Positions 24,121 through 31,225 of a stretch of 32,373 nucleotides of DNA are shown here, in pieces (the stretch's first letter is position 1; the number at the start of each line of letters is the position of its first letter). The stretch spans positions 1 to 32,373 of the forward strand of contig JAEWED010000057.1 of NCBI GenBank assembly GCA_023389745.1, in the 5' to 3' direction. This DNA is from Actinomycetes bacterium. GTDB lineage: Bacteria; Actinomycetota; Acidimicrobiia; Acidimicrobiales; Microtrichaceae. A program made the translations under genes and the position numbers. The notes under the pieces are model-generated. The model was not told the origin of the DNA and ran no database searches. It was given only the letters and a program-made list of their open reading frames with translations.

Positions 24121-24223
24121 TCCCGCCTCAGCGGGTGGCGGGGTCGAGCAGCTCGTCGCAGACCTCTGATGTAGTCCCGCCTCAGTGGGTGGCGGGGTCG
24201 AGCAGCTCGTCGCAGACCTCTGA
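24121..24223. repeat. 54-bp direct duplication of the LysR gene 3' end
   Basis: Bases 24121-24169 and 24175-24223 agree at 48 of 49 positions. The right copy encodes the last 13 residues and stop of LysR; the left copy is the same segment beyond the stop, where it is no longer translated as part of LysR. Confidence 0.8.
24122..24196. terminator. Two duplicated terminator hairpins between convergent genes
   Basis: CCCGCC-N9-GGCGGG occurs at 24122-24142 and again at 24176-24196 because of the 54-bp duplication. They lie between the MBL hydrolase stop (24115) and the LysR stop (24182-24184), the second overlapping the LysR stop. Confidence 0.5.
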
Positions 24224-25132
24224 CGCGATCGCGGCGAAGCGCTCCACCGCTGGGCTCCGAGGTCGGCCCGACGGCACCGCGAGCACGATCCGGCGCTCGG
24301 GGAGGGGCGGATCGATGGTGTGCACGCTGATGTCCGGGTCGTCGAGGTCGATCGTGAGTCGGGGTGCCACGGCATGGCACCCTCCGGCGCGGACCATGGC
24401 CTGCACCGCGCTGTTGTCGCCCGTTCGGAACGTGAAGTCGGGTGCGACGCCCACCGCGCCGAGGTGACGCTCCAGCAGCGCTTGGCAGCTGTTGTTCGCG
24501 TGCTGCCCGATCATCGGGGGATCGTCCAGCATCGACACCGGCACCGGCGCGCCGTCAGGGACGAGCCGCTCGGCGATCGGGCTCATCACGAGGAACTGGT
24601 CCGACCACGCGCCGAGCACCTCGATCGGAAGGCCGGCCACCGCCACCTCGAGCATGAAGCCGACGTCGAGGTCGCCCGCGACCAATGCCTCGGCGAGCAG
24701 TTGTGTCTCGTCCTGCTCGGTGAGCTCGATGCGCAGCCCGGGTGCGGCCTCGCGCAGACGACCGATGATCGGCGGCAGCGTCCGCACCGCGATGCTCTGG
24801 AAGATGCCGATGTTGATCGTGCCGGCGTCGCCTTCCGCGAACGCGCTCAGGTCGGCCCTGGCCGCCGCCACCCGTGCGAGGATCACCACCGCGTGCTCGT
24901 GCATGAGCTCGCCGGCTCGCGTGAGCCGCACCTTCCGGGGGCCGCCGGGACGGTCGAACAGCGGAGTGCCCACGATCCGTTCGAAGCTCGCGATCTGCTG
25001 GCTGACCGCCGACTGGGTGTAGCCGAGTCGTCTCGCGGCGGCTCCGAACGACCCCTCTTCGACGACGGCGCGGAGGGCGACGAGATGGCGGAACTCGAAG
25101 CCCGCCAGATCATCAGCAGGACTGATGCTCAT
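24182..25132 (-). CDS. LysR-type transcriptional regulator
   Basis: 316 residues. The N-terminal winged HTH reads FRHLVALRAVVEEGSFGAAA and RRLGYTQSAVSQQIASFERI, then VGTPLFDR, the standard LTTR domain. The C-terminal periplasmic-binding-like effector domain follows (INIGIFQSIAVRTLPPIIGR, then EQDETQLLAEALVAGDLDVG). The inducer is unknown. The start codon lies within ATGATTCGGGATCAT (25131-25145), an inverted repeat with T-N11-A geometry typical of LTTR boxes, so autorepression is likely. The divergent small gene at 25185 is the natural candidate target. The last 13 codons are part of a 54-bp tandem duplication that leaves the reading frame intact. Confidence 0.9.
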   Translation of the reverse strand: MSISPADDLAGFEFRHLVALRAVVEEGSFGAAARRLGYTQSAVSQQIASFERIVGTPLFDRPGGPRKVRLTRAGELMHEHAVVILARVAAARADLSAFAEGDAGTINIGIFQSIAVRTLPPIIGRLREAAPGLRIELTEQDETQLLAEALVAGDLDVGFMLEVAVAGLPIEVLGAWSDQFLVMSPIAERLVPDGAPVPVSMLDDPPMIGQHANNSCQALLERHLGAVGVAPDFTFRTGDNSAVQAMVRAGGCHAVAPRLTIDLDDPDISVHTIDPPLPERRIVLAVPSGRPRSPAVERFAAIASEVCDELLDPATH

Positions 25133-25145
25133 GATTCGGGATCAT
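25131..25145. promoter_or_regulatory. LTTR-type box (T-N11-A dyad) at the LysR start codon
   Basis: ATGAT-TCGGG-ATCAT is a perfect 5-5-5 inverted repeat. It covers the ATG of the LysR gene and lies 27 bases before the -10 of the divergent gene. Confidence 0.45.
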
Positions 25146-25171
25146 CGCTAGTGGTCATCGCGTCGTCATCG

Positions 25172-25177
25172 TACGTT
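25172..25177 (+). promoter_or_regulatory. -10 box (TACGTT) for a leaderless small gene
   Basis: Seven bases before ATG 25185; this spacing is the main reason to believe the small gene is real. Confidence 0.45.
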
Positions 25178-25184
25178 CGGCTGC

Positions 25185-25493
25185 ATGCTCACGCACGACG
25201 CCTCGCCCCACGAGCGGTTCCTGTCGACCCATCCGCCGTCACCGGCCGATCCGCCGCCACCAGCCGCGTCGGCATCACCAGCGTCGGGCCCGATCGCCGG
25301 GCCGGTCGAGTCGGACCGGCACGGACGAGCGCTGGACCGGATGTCGCTGCTCGCCGAGGCCGCGAGCGCGCTGGGCGTGATGCCCGCTGCGTGCGCGGTG
25401 CTGCGCGATCCCACCGCACCTGAGGTCCTCCGGGACCGCGCCTGCTTCGTCGTCGAGCGAGCACTGCGTCAGCACTCGAAGCTTTCTTCGTGA
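25185..25493 (+). CDS. Small protein of unknown function, divergent from LysR
   Basis: 102 residues. The first half is Pro/Ser/Ala-rich and probably disordered (HPPSPADPPPPAASASPASG); the second half looks helical (GRALDRMSLLAEAASALGVM, PEVLRDRACFVVERALRQHS) with two Cys. No signal peptide, no known family. Support comes from the leaderless promoter spacing, the position divergent from a LysR regulator and the stop just before the next promoter, rather than from homology. Confidence 0.45.
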   Translation: MLTHDASPHERFLSTHPPSPADPPPPAASASPASGPIAGPVESDRHGRALDRMSLLAEAASALGVMPAACAVLRDPTAPEVLRDRACFVVERALRQHSKLSS

Positions 25494-25521
25494 GAGGCGC
25501 AAGAACCGTGTGGCCGGTCCG

Positions 25522-25527
25522 TAGCCT
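25522..25527 (+). promoter_or_regulatory. -10 box (TAGCCT) of the frameshifted secreted-protein gene
   Basis: Six bases before the GTG at 25534. Confidence 0.4.
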
Positions 25528-25533
25528 CGAACG

Positions 25534-25895
25534 GTGCAGGAGCACACGAGTGCCCGGCCGGTCCGACGTCTGCGCGTTCGAACGCCATGGAAGGTCGCCG
25601 CGGTCGTCGCGGTGGTGACGTTGTGCGTGACCACGCCTGCGTCGGCGGCGCCGAGGTCCGGCACCGTCGAGGCCTGCCCGGGGGCAGGTGCCTCACGGGG
25701 ACGTCAGTCCCGCTCGCCGGCTCGTTGAACCAGCTGTACGAGTGCGTCGACGACGTGTGGGTCGTCGACGACGCCGTCGGCACCTCGGGGGCCGCCGGCC
25801 CTCGGGGCGCGACCGATCCCGCCGTCGTCTCGAGCCCCTACGGTCAGCTCACCCTCGTCCCGCTGGGTGCCGTCGTGCACGCGTTCACCCCCTGA
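25534..25895 (+). pseudogene. Small secreted protein gene broken by a -1 frameshift
   Basis: The GTG frame opens with a convincing signal peptide: Arg-rich n-region, core VAAVVAVVTLCVTT, cleavage region PASA-APRSG. It continues to VEACPG and then degenerates, stopping at 25728. The frame one base back, from about 25683, reads GRCLTGTSVPLAGSLNQLYE and CVDDVWVVDDAVG, then PYGQLTLVPLGAVVHAFTP with a stop at 25893-25895. The join falls at a run of five G (25680-25684); a sixth G would give one exported protein of about 120 residues with Cys in EAC, GRC and YEC. Either the gene is a recent pseudogene or the run is mis-called. No family recognised. Confidence 0.55.
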
Positions 25896-25940
25896 ACCTC
25901 GGGCGCGGAGGTCACCTGCGTCATCGACGCACGCAACGGA

Positions 25941-25961
25941 GCGCACCCTCGAGGGGTGCGC
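25941..25961. terminator. Hairpin between convergent genes
   Basis: GCGCACCC (25941-25948), loop TCGAG, GGGTGCGC (25954-25961): 8 bp perfect. It sits between the stop of the secreted-protein gene and the stop of the acyl-CoA dehydrogenase gene (25978), so it probably serves both. Confidence 0.55.
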
Positions 25962-25977
25962 CCCGGCGCGTCGGGTC

Positions 25978-27582
25978 TCAGGCTGCGGCTGCGGCCTGGT
26001 GGCGAGCGACGAGCTGACGTGCGATCACCTTGAGGCACAGCGTCTCATCAGCGCCCTCGAAGATCGACAGCACGCGCGCGTCGACGAACAGGCGGCTGAC
26101 CGTGTACTCCTCGGCATAGCCCATGCCGCCGTGGATCTGCATGGCCTCCCGGGTGACCCATTCGGCGGCCTTGCAGACGTACGCCTTGATCATCGACGCC
26201 TCGAGCGCACCCTTGCCGTCGGCCATGAGCCGTGCGACCTCGTAGGCGAACTGGCGCGCACCCTGGATCGTGATCGCCATGCGGCCGAGCTTGGCCTGGG
26301 TGAGCTGGTAGTCGTGGATCGGCTGGCCGAAGACGTTGCGGTCGAGCGCGTACTGGCGGGCCTCCTCGAGCGCCGCCTGCATGACGCCGAGCGCGCGCGC
26401 CGCGGTCTGGAGCCGTCCGTTCTCGAAGCCGGCCATCTGGTAGTAGAAGCCGCGGCCGATGCCACCCTCTTCGCCGATCAGGTTCGCATCCGGCACGAAC
26501 CAGTTCTCGATGGCGATCTCGTAGGAGTGCATGCCGCGGTAGCCGATGGTGTCGATCGGGCGGCCTTCCATCTTGGCGGGGCCGTGCTCGCTGTCGGAGG
26601 TGAGCTCGAAGCCGTGGGCGTCGCCGCGCTCCTTGGGCACGATGAACATCGACAGGCCACGGTGGCCGATGGAGCGGTCGGGGTCGGTCCGGGCCAGCAC
26701 CATCAGCACATCCGCCCGGGCACCGAAGGTGCACCAGGTCTTCACGCCGTTGATCAGGTAGCCGCCATCGACCTTGGTCGCGGTGACCTTCACCCCGGCC
26801 ACGTCGGAGCCGTAGTCGGGCTCGGTCACGGCGACCGCGTTCATGACCTCGGCGCTCGCGAGCTGCGGCAGCCACTCCTGCTTCTGGGCCTCGGTGCCGC
26901 CGGCCTCGAGGGCACGGGCCAGGATCTCGGGACGGGTGATCAGCGAGCCGCCGGCGCCGAGCGAGCCGCGCGAGAGCTCCTCGGTCGACACGACCATGCC
27001 GATGTAGTCCGACTCGTCACCCGACGCGAAGCCGCCGTAGTTCTCCGAGATCGACAGTCCGAAGGCGCCCATCTCGGCGAGGCCCGAGATGATGTCCTCG
27101 GGGATGTCGGCGTTCTCGCGGTGGATGTGCTCGGCGATCGGCTTGAGCTTCTCGTCCGCGAAGCGGCGGAACGTGTCCTGCACCATCTCGAAGTCGCCCG
27201 AGAGGTGCCGCGGCCCGTCGGTGTCGGCGAGCGACGCGAGGAACTCGGGGGCGCGGTAGGTGGCGACGTAGGAGCGGACCGCGTCGAGCGCGTCGTTGCC
27301 GACACCCCACTCGTCCTCACGGCCGAAGAGCTTGGCCGCCAGGTCGGCGAGCACGTCGGCGGTGAACGCACTGGTCACCTTGGCCTCGTCGGCGCCCTTG
27401 GCGCCATAGGACAGCAGGCCACGGGCGGCCATCACGCCGGCGGCGGCGTGCGCGATGTCGTACGCGAGCACCTGGTTGTCGTCGATGCCGTCGGCTGCGA
27501 GCCGGGCGATTCCCGCGTCGAGGACCTGCTGAGCGGTGTCGAGGGCAGCAGCGGCAAGGGAGAGGTCGATCGTCTCGGTCAT
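25978..27582 (-). CDS. mcd: Acyl-CoA dehydrogenase, probable (2S)-methylsuccinyl-CoA dehydrogenase
   Basis: 534 residues, FAD enzyme. The acyl-CoA dehydrogenase core (about 125-530) shows AVTEPDYGSDVAGVKV, GVKTWCTFGARADVLMVLAR, LSMFIVPKERGD, QMAGFENGRLQTAARALGVM, QIHGGMGYAEEY and the C-terminal IFEGADETLCLKVIARQL with the likely catalytic Glu509. A long N-terminal helical extension of about 125 residues (VLAYDIAHAAAGVMAARGLL, SYGAKGADEAKVT, REDEWGV) is the mark of methylsuccinyl-CoA dehydrogenase, which converts (2S)-methylsuccinyl-CoA to mesaconyl-CoA in the ethylmalonyl-CoA pathway. The malyl-CoA lyase and thioesterase genes 3-5 kb away support this. A generic long ACAD is the alternative. 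TATCCT ends 7 bases before the ATG. Confidence 0.82.
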   Translation of the reverse strand: MTETIDLSLAAAALDTAQQVLDAGIARLAADGIDDNQVLAYDIAHAAAGVMAARGLLSYGAKGADEAKVTSAFTADVLADLAAKLFGREDEWGVGNDALDAVRSYVATYRAPEFLASLADTDGPRHLSGDFEMVQDTFRRFADEKLKPIAEHIHRENADIPEDIISGLAEMGAFGLSISENYGGFASGDESDYIGMVVSTEELSRGSLGAGGSLITRPEILARALEAGGTEAQKQEWLPQLASAEVMNAVAVTEPDYGSDVAGVKVTATKVDGGYLINGVKTWCTFGARADVLMVLARTDPDRSIGHRGLSMFIVPKERGDAHGFELTSDSEHGPAKMEGRPIDTIGYRGMHSYEIAIENWFVPDANLIGEEGGIGRGFYYQMAGFENGRLQTAARALGVMQAALEEARQYALDRNVFGQPIHDYQLTQAKLGRMAITIQGARQFAYEVARLMADGKGALEASMIKAYVCKAAEWVTREAMQIHGGMGYAEEYTVSRLFVDARVLSIFEGADETLCLKVIARQLVARHQAAAAA

Positions 27583-27589
27583 GGCCAGG

Positions 27590-27595
27590 AGGATA
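27590..27595 (-). promoter_or_regulatory. -10 box (TATCCT) for a leaderless mcd mRNA
   Basis: Minus strand, 7 bases before ATG 27582. Confidence 0.5.
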
Positions 27596-27633
27596 CCGAA
27601 CGACCTCTCGAGCTCCCCAAAGAGCCGGGGTGG

Positions 27634-30201
27634 TCAGCCGTCGCCGGCGGCGGCGAGCTGGTCGACCCGAGCGAAGTACTGCTCCAGGTCGTGGAACGGC
27701 ATCGGCGGCGCCAGGTGGAAGCCCTGGGCGCTGTCGCAGCCGAGCGCACGCAGCGCGTCGAGCGACGCTCGGTCCTCGACGCCCTCGGCCACGACGTGCA
27801 GGCCCAGGTTGTGGCCGAGGTCGATCACCGACCGGACGAGCGTCGAGTCCCCGGCGCTGAGCCCGCTCATGAATCCCGAGTCGATCTTCACCTCGTCGAC
27901 GGGCAGCTCGCGCAGGTAGGCGACCGACGAGTAGCCGGTGCCGAAGTCGTCGACGCTCAGCCGCACGCCGAGCAGGCGGAGGCGGTGCAGCACCTCGAGG
28001 GTCTGCGACGGGTCCTCGGCGAGCTGCGCCTCGGTGAGCTCGAAGCACAGCGACGTCGGGGGGTAGCCGCTGCGGTGCAGCAGGTCGACGACCCACTCCA
28101 CGAGCAGTGGGTCGTGCAGGTTCCTCGCGGACAGGTTCACGTTCACGGTGCACGGCGATCCGGGCCGCAGCGCGGCCATGTCGGCGGTCGCCCGTTCGGT
28201 CACGATCCGGGTCAGCGCGGCGATGGTGCCCGACACCTCGGCGAGCTCGATGAACTCGCCCGGCGCCAGGATGCCGCGCCGGGGATGCTGCCAACGCACG
28301 AGCGCCTCGACGCCGACGGGACGCAGCGAGCGCAGGTCGATCCTGGGTTGGTAGTGCAGCACCAGCTCGTCGGTCTCGACGGCTTCCTTGAGGTCGGCCA
28401 GCAGCTCGATGCGCGTCCCGCTGGACCCTCCGGGTGTGCTCGAGTGCACGACGATGCCGCCGCCGGACTCCTTCGCCTGGTACATCGCCGCGTCGGCGTG
28501 GCGCATCAGGGAGTCGGCGTCGTCCGCGTCGTCGGGGGCGACCGCGACACCCACACTGGCGCCGACCTGCAGTCGGAACTCGTCGATGTGGAACGGCTCC
28601 TCGCAGAGCTCGACCAGACGCTGTGCGACGGTGGTCGTGGCGTCCTCGTCGTCCGCGTCCGAGACGAGGATCGCGAACTCGTCGCCGCCGAGGCGGGCGA
28701 TCGTGTCGCAGTTCCGCAGCTTCATCGAGAGCCGTCGTGCGAGCTCGATGAGCAACCGGTCGCCGTACTCGTGGCCGAGCGTGTCGTTCACGTCCTTGAA
28801 CCGGTCCAGGTCGACCATCAGCAGGCCGGTGCGGCCGCCGTGCACCTGCGCCCGTGCCAGCGCGTTGTCCAGGCGCTCGTTGAACCTGGCCCGGTTGGGC
28901 AGCCCGGTGAGGTGGTCGTGCAGCGCCTTGTGGCGCAGCGACTCGGCCAGGCGCGCCCGCTTGGTCACGTCCTCGAGCGCCAGGCCCATGCACTGGTCCG
29001 GCAGCGGCATGGCCCGCAGGGCGTAGACCTCTTCCTGCTCGCCGATCTTCACGAACGGTCGCTCGAGCGAGGTGCCGAGTCGAACGACGTCGGCGAGGCG
29101 GGGCAGGAACGCGGAGCCGAGCGGCAGGAGCTCTTCGAGCCGTCGACCGACCGCGTCCTCGGGAACGCGGCCGACGAGTGCCCCCGCTGCGGGGTTGCCG
29201 ACGATCACCCGGAGGCTCGAGGGGTCGTCGAGGTCGTCCAGGCGGAGGATGGCCAGTGCGATCGGGATGCCCTCGATGAAGTCGGAGTAGCTGCGCACCG
29301 AGCGCTCGGCGTCCCACTGCGCCGTCTCGTCGACGATGATGCCGCGGCGGTGCTTGATCCGTCCGTCGTGGTCACGCGCGACCCGCACCCGCTCGTGCAG
29401 GTGGCGCTGCCGGCCCCAGGCGTCGCGCACCCGGTAGTGGACCTCGACGTCGTCGCCCGCTCCGATCCGGCGACGGCTCGCGATGAGCTGGTCGAGGTCG
29501 TCGGGGTGGACCCTGGTCGACAGGAACGAGAAGCGGGCGAAGTCCTGCGGTTCGTAGCCGAGCAGCTCCGTCACGCGGCTGCTCACGTAGTCGGCGTCGC
29601 CCGCCGGTCCCGCCGCCTCCCACATGATCGCGTCGATGCCGTTGAGCATGTCGTCGTAGCGGTTGCGCAGGTCGGTCGACACCGTCGCCATGCGGCTGAT
29701 CGTGAGGGTGCCCAGCACGGCGGTCGCGACCCACGCGAGCCACATCGTCTGCCAGAGGTCGGGTTGGCGTGCCATGCCGATCGCCAGCAGCGACGCGGTG
29801 GTCGGCCACAGCAGCCACGACGTGATGCGACCGCCGAACCAGTACACGTAGAACGAGGTCATCGACACCAGCAGGATGATGCCGGCGGCGTACACCTGCG
29901 GAGCGAAGCACATCACCAGCAGGACGGTGAGGATGTCCGAGCAGGCGAGCTGCAGCTGTATCGGCCGTCCCCGCCGGAAGCGCAGGAAGAGGACCAGGTT
30001 CGAGATGGTGCCGGTCACGAACGCGACCATCGCGACCCAGACCCTCGAGGGTCCCAGGACCGGCAGCAGGGCGAGGGCGACCGAGAGCGCCACCGTCACG
30101 CCCATGCGCGCCTGGATCAGATGCATCCAGAAAGCCGACCAGCGCTCCCGCTCGAGTCCGGTCTCGAGACGGTCGTCGCCGAACGTCCACATGGGGTGCA
30201 T
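27634..30201 (-). CDS. Membrane GGDEF-EAL protein with two PAS-like domains
   Basis: About 855 residues. Hydrophobic helices (about 25-180) form a membrane sensor, followed by a PAS domain (DDMLNGIDAIMWEAA ... FSFLSTRVHPDDLDQLIA), a second PAS-like region (YSDFIEGIPIALAILRL), GGDEF and EAL. The cyclase motif RLGGDEFAIL is intact near residue 503, with an inhibitory-site RNCD exactly five residues before it. The phosphodiesterase domain keeps EALVRWQHP, NVNLSARNL, DDFGTGYSS, KID, EGVED and AQGFHLAPP, so both making and breaking c-di-GMP is possible. ATG 30201 is chosen; the frame is open to 30333, but those codons look non-coding. No Shine-Dalgarno is clear, so the start is uncertain. It lies 51 bases upstream of mcd on the same strand. 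Confidence 0.88.
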   Translation of the reverse strand: MHPMWTFGDDRLETGLERERWSAFWMHLIQARMGVTVALSVALALLPVLGPSRVWVAMVAFVTGTISNLVLFLRFRRGRPIQLQLACSDILTVLLVMCFAPQVYAAGIILLVSMTSFYVYWFGGRITSWLLWPTTASLLAIGMARQPDLWQTMWLAWVATAVLGTLTISRMATVSTDLRNRYDDMLNGIDAIMWEAAGPAGDADYVSSRVTELLGYEPQDFARFSFLSTRVHPDDLDQLIASRRRIGAGDDVEVHYRVRDAWGRQRHLHERVRVARDHDGRIKHRRGIIVDETAQWDAERSVRSYSDFIEGIPIALAILRLDDLDDPSSLRVIVGNPAAGALVGRVPEDAVGRRLEELLPLGSAFLPRLADVVRLGTSLERPFVKIGEQEEVYALRAMPLPDQCMGLALEDVTKRARLAESLRHKALHDHLTGLPNRARFNERLDNALARAQVHGGRTGLLMVDLDRFKDVNDTLGHEYGDRLLIELARRLSMKLRNCDTIARLGGDEFAILVSDADDEDATTTVAQRLVELCEEPFHIDEFRLQVGASVGVAVAPDDADDADSLMRHADAAMYQAKESGGGIVVHSSTPGGSSGTRIELLADLKEAVETDELVLHYQPRIDLRSLRPVGVEALVRWQHPRRGILAPGEFIELAEVSGTIAALTRIVTERATADMAALRPGSPCTVNVNLSARNLHDPLLVEWVVDLLHRSGYPPTSLCFELTEAQLAEDPSQTLEVLHRLRLLGVRLSVDDFGTGYSSVAYLRELPVDEVKIDSGFMSGLSAGDSTLVRSVIDLGHNLGLHVVAEGVEDRASLDALRALGCDSAQGFHLAPPMPFHDLEQYFARVDQLAAAGDG

Positions 30202-30335
30202 CACAGCATCGCCTGCAACACGCCGTCGTCCCACCGCCGTCCCGCCTTCTCTCCCGCGAAAAATCCACGCGACCCGCCGTCGCGCCGGTCCAACGCCCCA
30301 GGCATCGCAACCGCCCATCCCCCCGGCCACCATGA

Positions 30336-30373
30336 GTCACAGAGTGACCGCGGAGGGTGGTCTGGCCAGTATG
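30336..30373 (-). promoter_or_regulatory. Possible promoter and dyad upstream of the GGDEF-EAL gene
   Basis: Minus-strand CATACT (30373-30368) is -10-like. GTCAC-AGA-GTGAC (30336-30348) is a 5-3-5 inverted repeat just downstream of the implied start. This would give a leader of about 160 bases; nothing in it matches a riboswitch I know. Confidence 0.2.
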
Positions 30374-30443
30374 ACACCTGGATCTGAGCCCCGCAGCCGC
30401 CCGAGCAGATTCGAGTCGTTCGACCCATTCGCGGTTCGGGGGT

Positions 30444-30449
30444 TACCGT
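30444..30449 (+). promoter_or_regulatory. -10 box (TACCGT) of the second methyltransferase gene
   Basis: Eight bases before the GTG at 30458; leaderless. Confidence 0.5.
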
Positions 30450-30457
30450 CGCCCCTC

Positions 30458-31225
30458 GTGACGATGGATCCGGTCGCTGCCGGCGGCTTCGCCGCAGCAT
30501 CGCCCACCTACGCCAGGATCCGCCCGACGTACGCCCGCGGGGCGGTCGGGCTGGTGAAGGAGTCGTGTCGGCGCGGTGGTCACGTCGTCGACGTCGCTGC
30601 CGGCACCGGGATCCTCACCGGTCAGTTGTCGCGGGCGGGCCTGCGCGTCACCGCCGTCGAGCCGCTCACTCCGATGGTGCGTCACCTGCGTCGAGCGTTG
30701 CCGGCGGTCCCTGCCGTGCGCGCCACCGCCGAGTCGCTGCCCTTCGCGCCCTCGAGCGCCGACGCGCTCACGGTCGGACAGGCGTTCCACTGGTTCTCGT
30801 CGGACGCGGCGCTCGCCGAGGCGTCCCGGGTGCTGCGCCCCGACGGGCTGCTCGCTCTGCTGTGGAACGTGCGGGACCAGTCGATCCCCTGGGTCGGCGA
30901 GCTGACCGAGCTCGTCGAGGCACGCAGCGGAGGGCGGCCGTACTCGGACCACCGCGAGCACGACTGGGCCGACGTCGTCGCCAGGTCGGGCCACTTCGGT
31001 GACGTGCACGTCGACCGGTTCGCCAACCCCGTCGCGACGACCGTCGCCGGCGTGATCGACCGGGTGCGGTCGACCAGCTTCGTCGCGGTGATGGCCGAAC
31101 CCGATCGTGAGGCGTTGCTGGGCGAGGTCGCCGACCTGCTCGCAGGCCACCGGGAGCTCCGGGGCACGTTCGAGTACCCGCACGACACGGTCGTGCTGCG
31201 GTGCCGGCCGAGCGGGGACGCGTGA
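30458..31225 (+). CDS. Class I SAM-dependent methyltransferase
   Basis: 255 residues. FAAASPTYARIRPTYARGAV near the N-terminus, motif I VVDVAAGTGILTGQL, VTAVEPLTPMVRHLR, then SLPFAPSSADALTVGQAFHW and FHWFSSDAALAEASRVLRPD. This is the Methyltransf_11/YcgJ-like pattern, often annotated as trans-aconitate- or ubiquinone-type, but the acceptor is unknown. The GTG at 30458 follows TACCGT by 8 bases; ATG 30464 is two codons in. Its TGA overlaps the GTG of mutY by four bases, so the two are probably translated together. Confidence 0.85.
   Translation: MTMDPVAAGGFAAASPTYARIRPTYARGAVGLVKESCRRGGHVVDVAAGTGILTGQLSRAGLRVTAVEPLTPMVRHLRRALPAVPAVRATAESLPFAPSSADALTVGQAFHWFSSDAALAEASRVLRPDGLLALLWNVRDQSIPWVGELTELVEARSGGRPYSDHREHDWADVVARSGHFGDVHVDRFANPVATTVAGVIDRVRSTSFVAVMAEPDREALLGEVADLLAGHRELRGTFEYPHDTVVLRCRPSGDA

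Noticed and set aside
19180..24223. A CRISPR array or a mobile-element scar behind the short repeats
   Set aside because: Units of 16-54 bp are directly adjacent without spacers, differ in sequence from one another, and no cas, transposase or integrase gene is present.
25893..25943. Read-through of the TGA ending the secreted-protein frame, giving TSGAEVTCVIDARNGA
   Set aside because: Looks protein-like for 16 codons, but a terminator hairpin follows at once and there is no stop-codon context to suggest recoding. A second mutation in a decaying gene is possible but unproven.
25867..30387. A 1506-codon open frame on the plus strand, antisense to mcd and the GGDEF-EAL gene
   Set aside because: Very rich in Arg, His, Val and Gly, with no domain or motif; it is the mirror of GC-rich coding frames on the other strand, which carry full catalytic motifs.
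30202..30457. A c-di-GMP riboswitch in the leader of the GGDEF-EAL gene
   Set aside because: No match to the conserved GEMM blocks on either strand.
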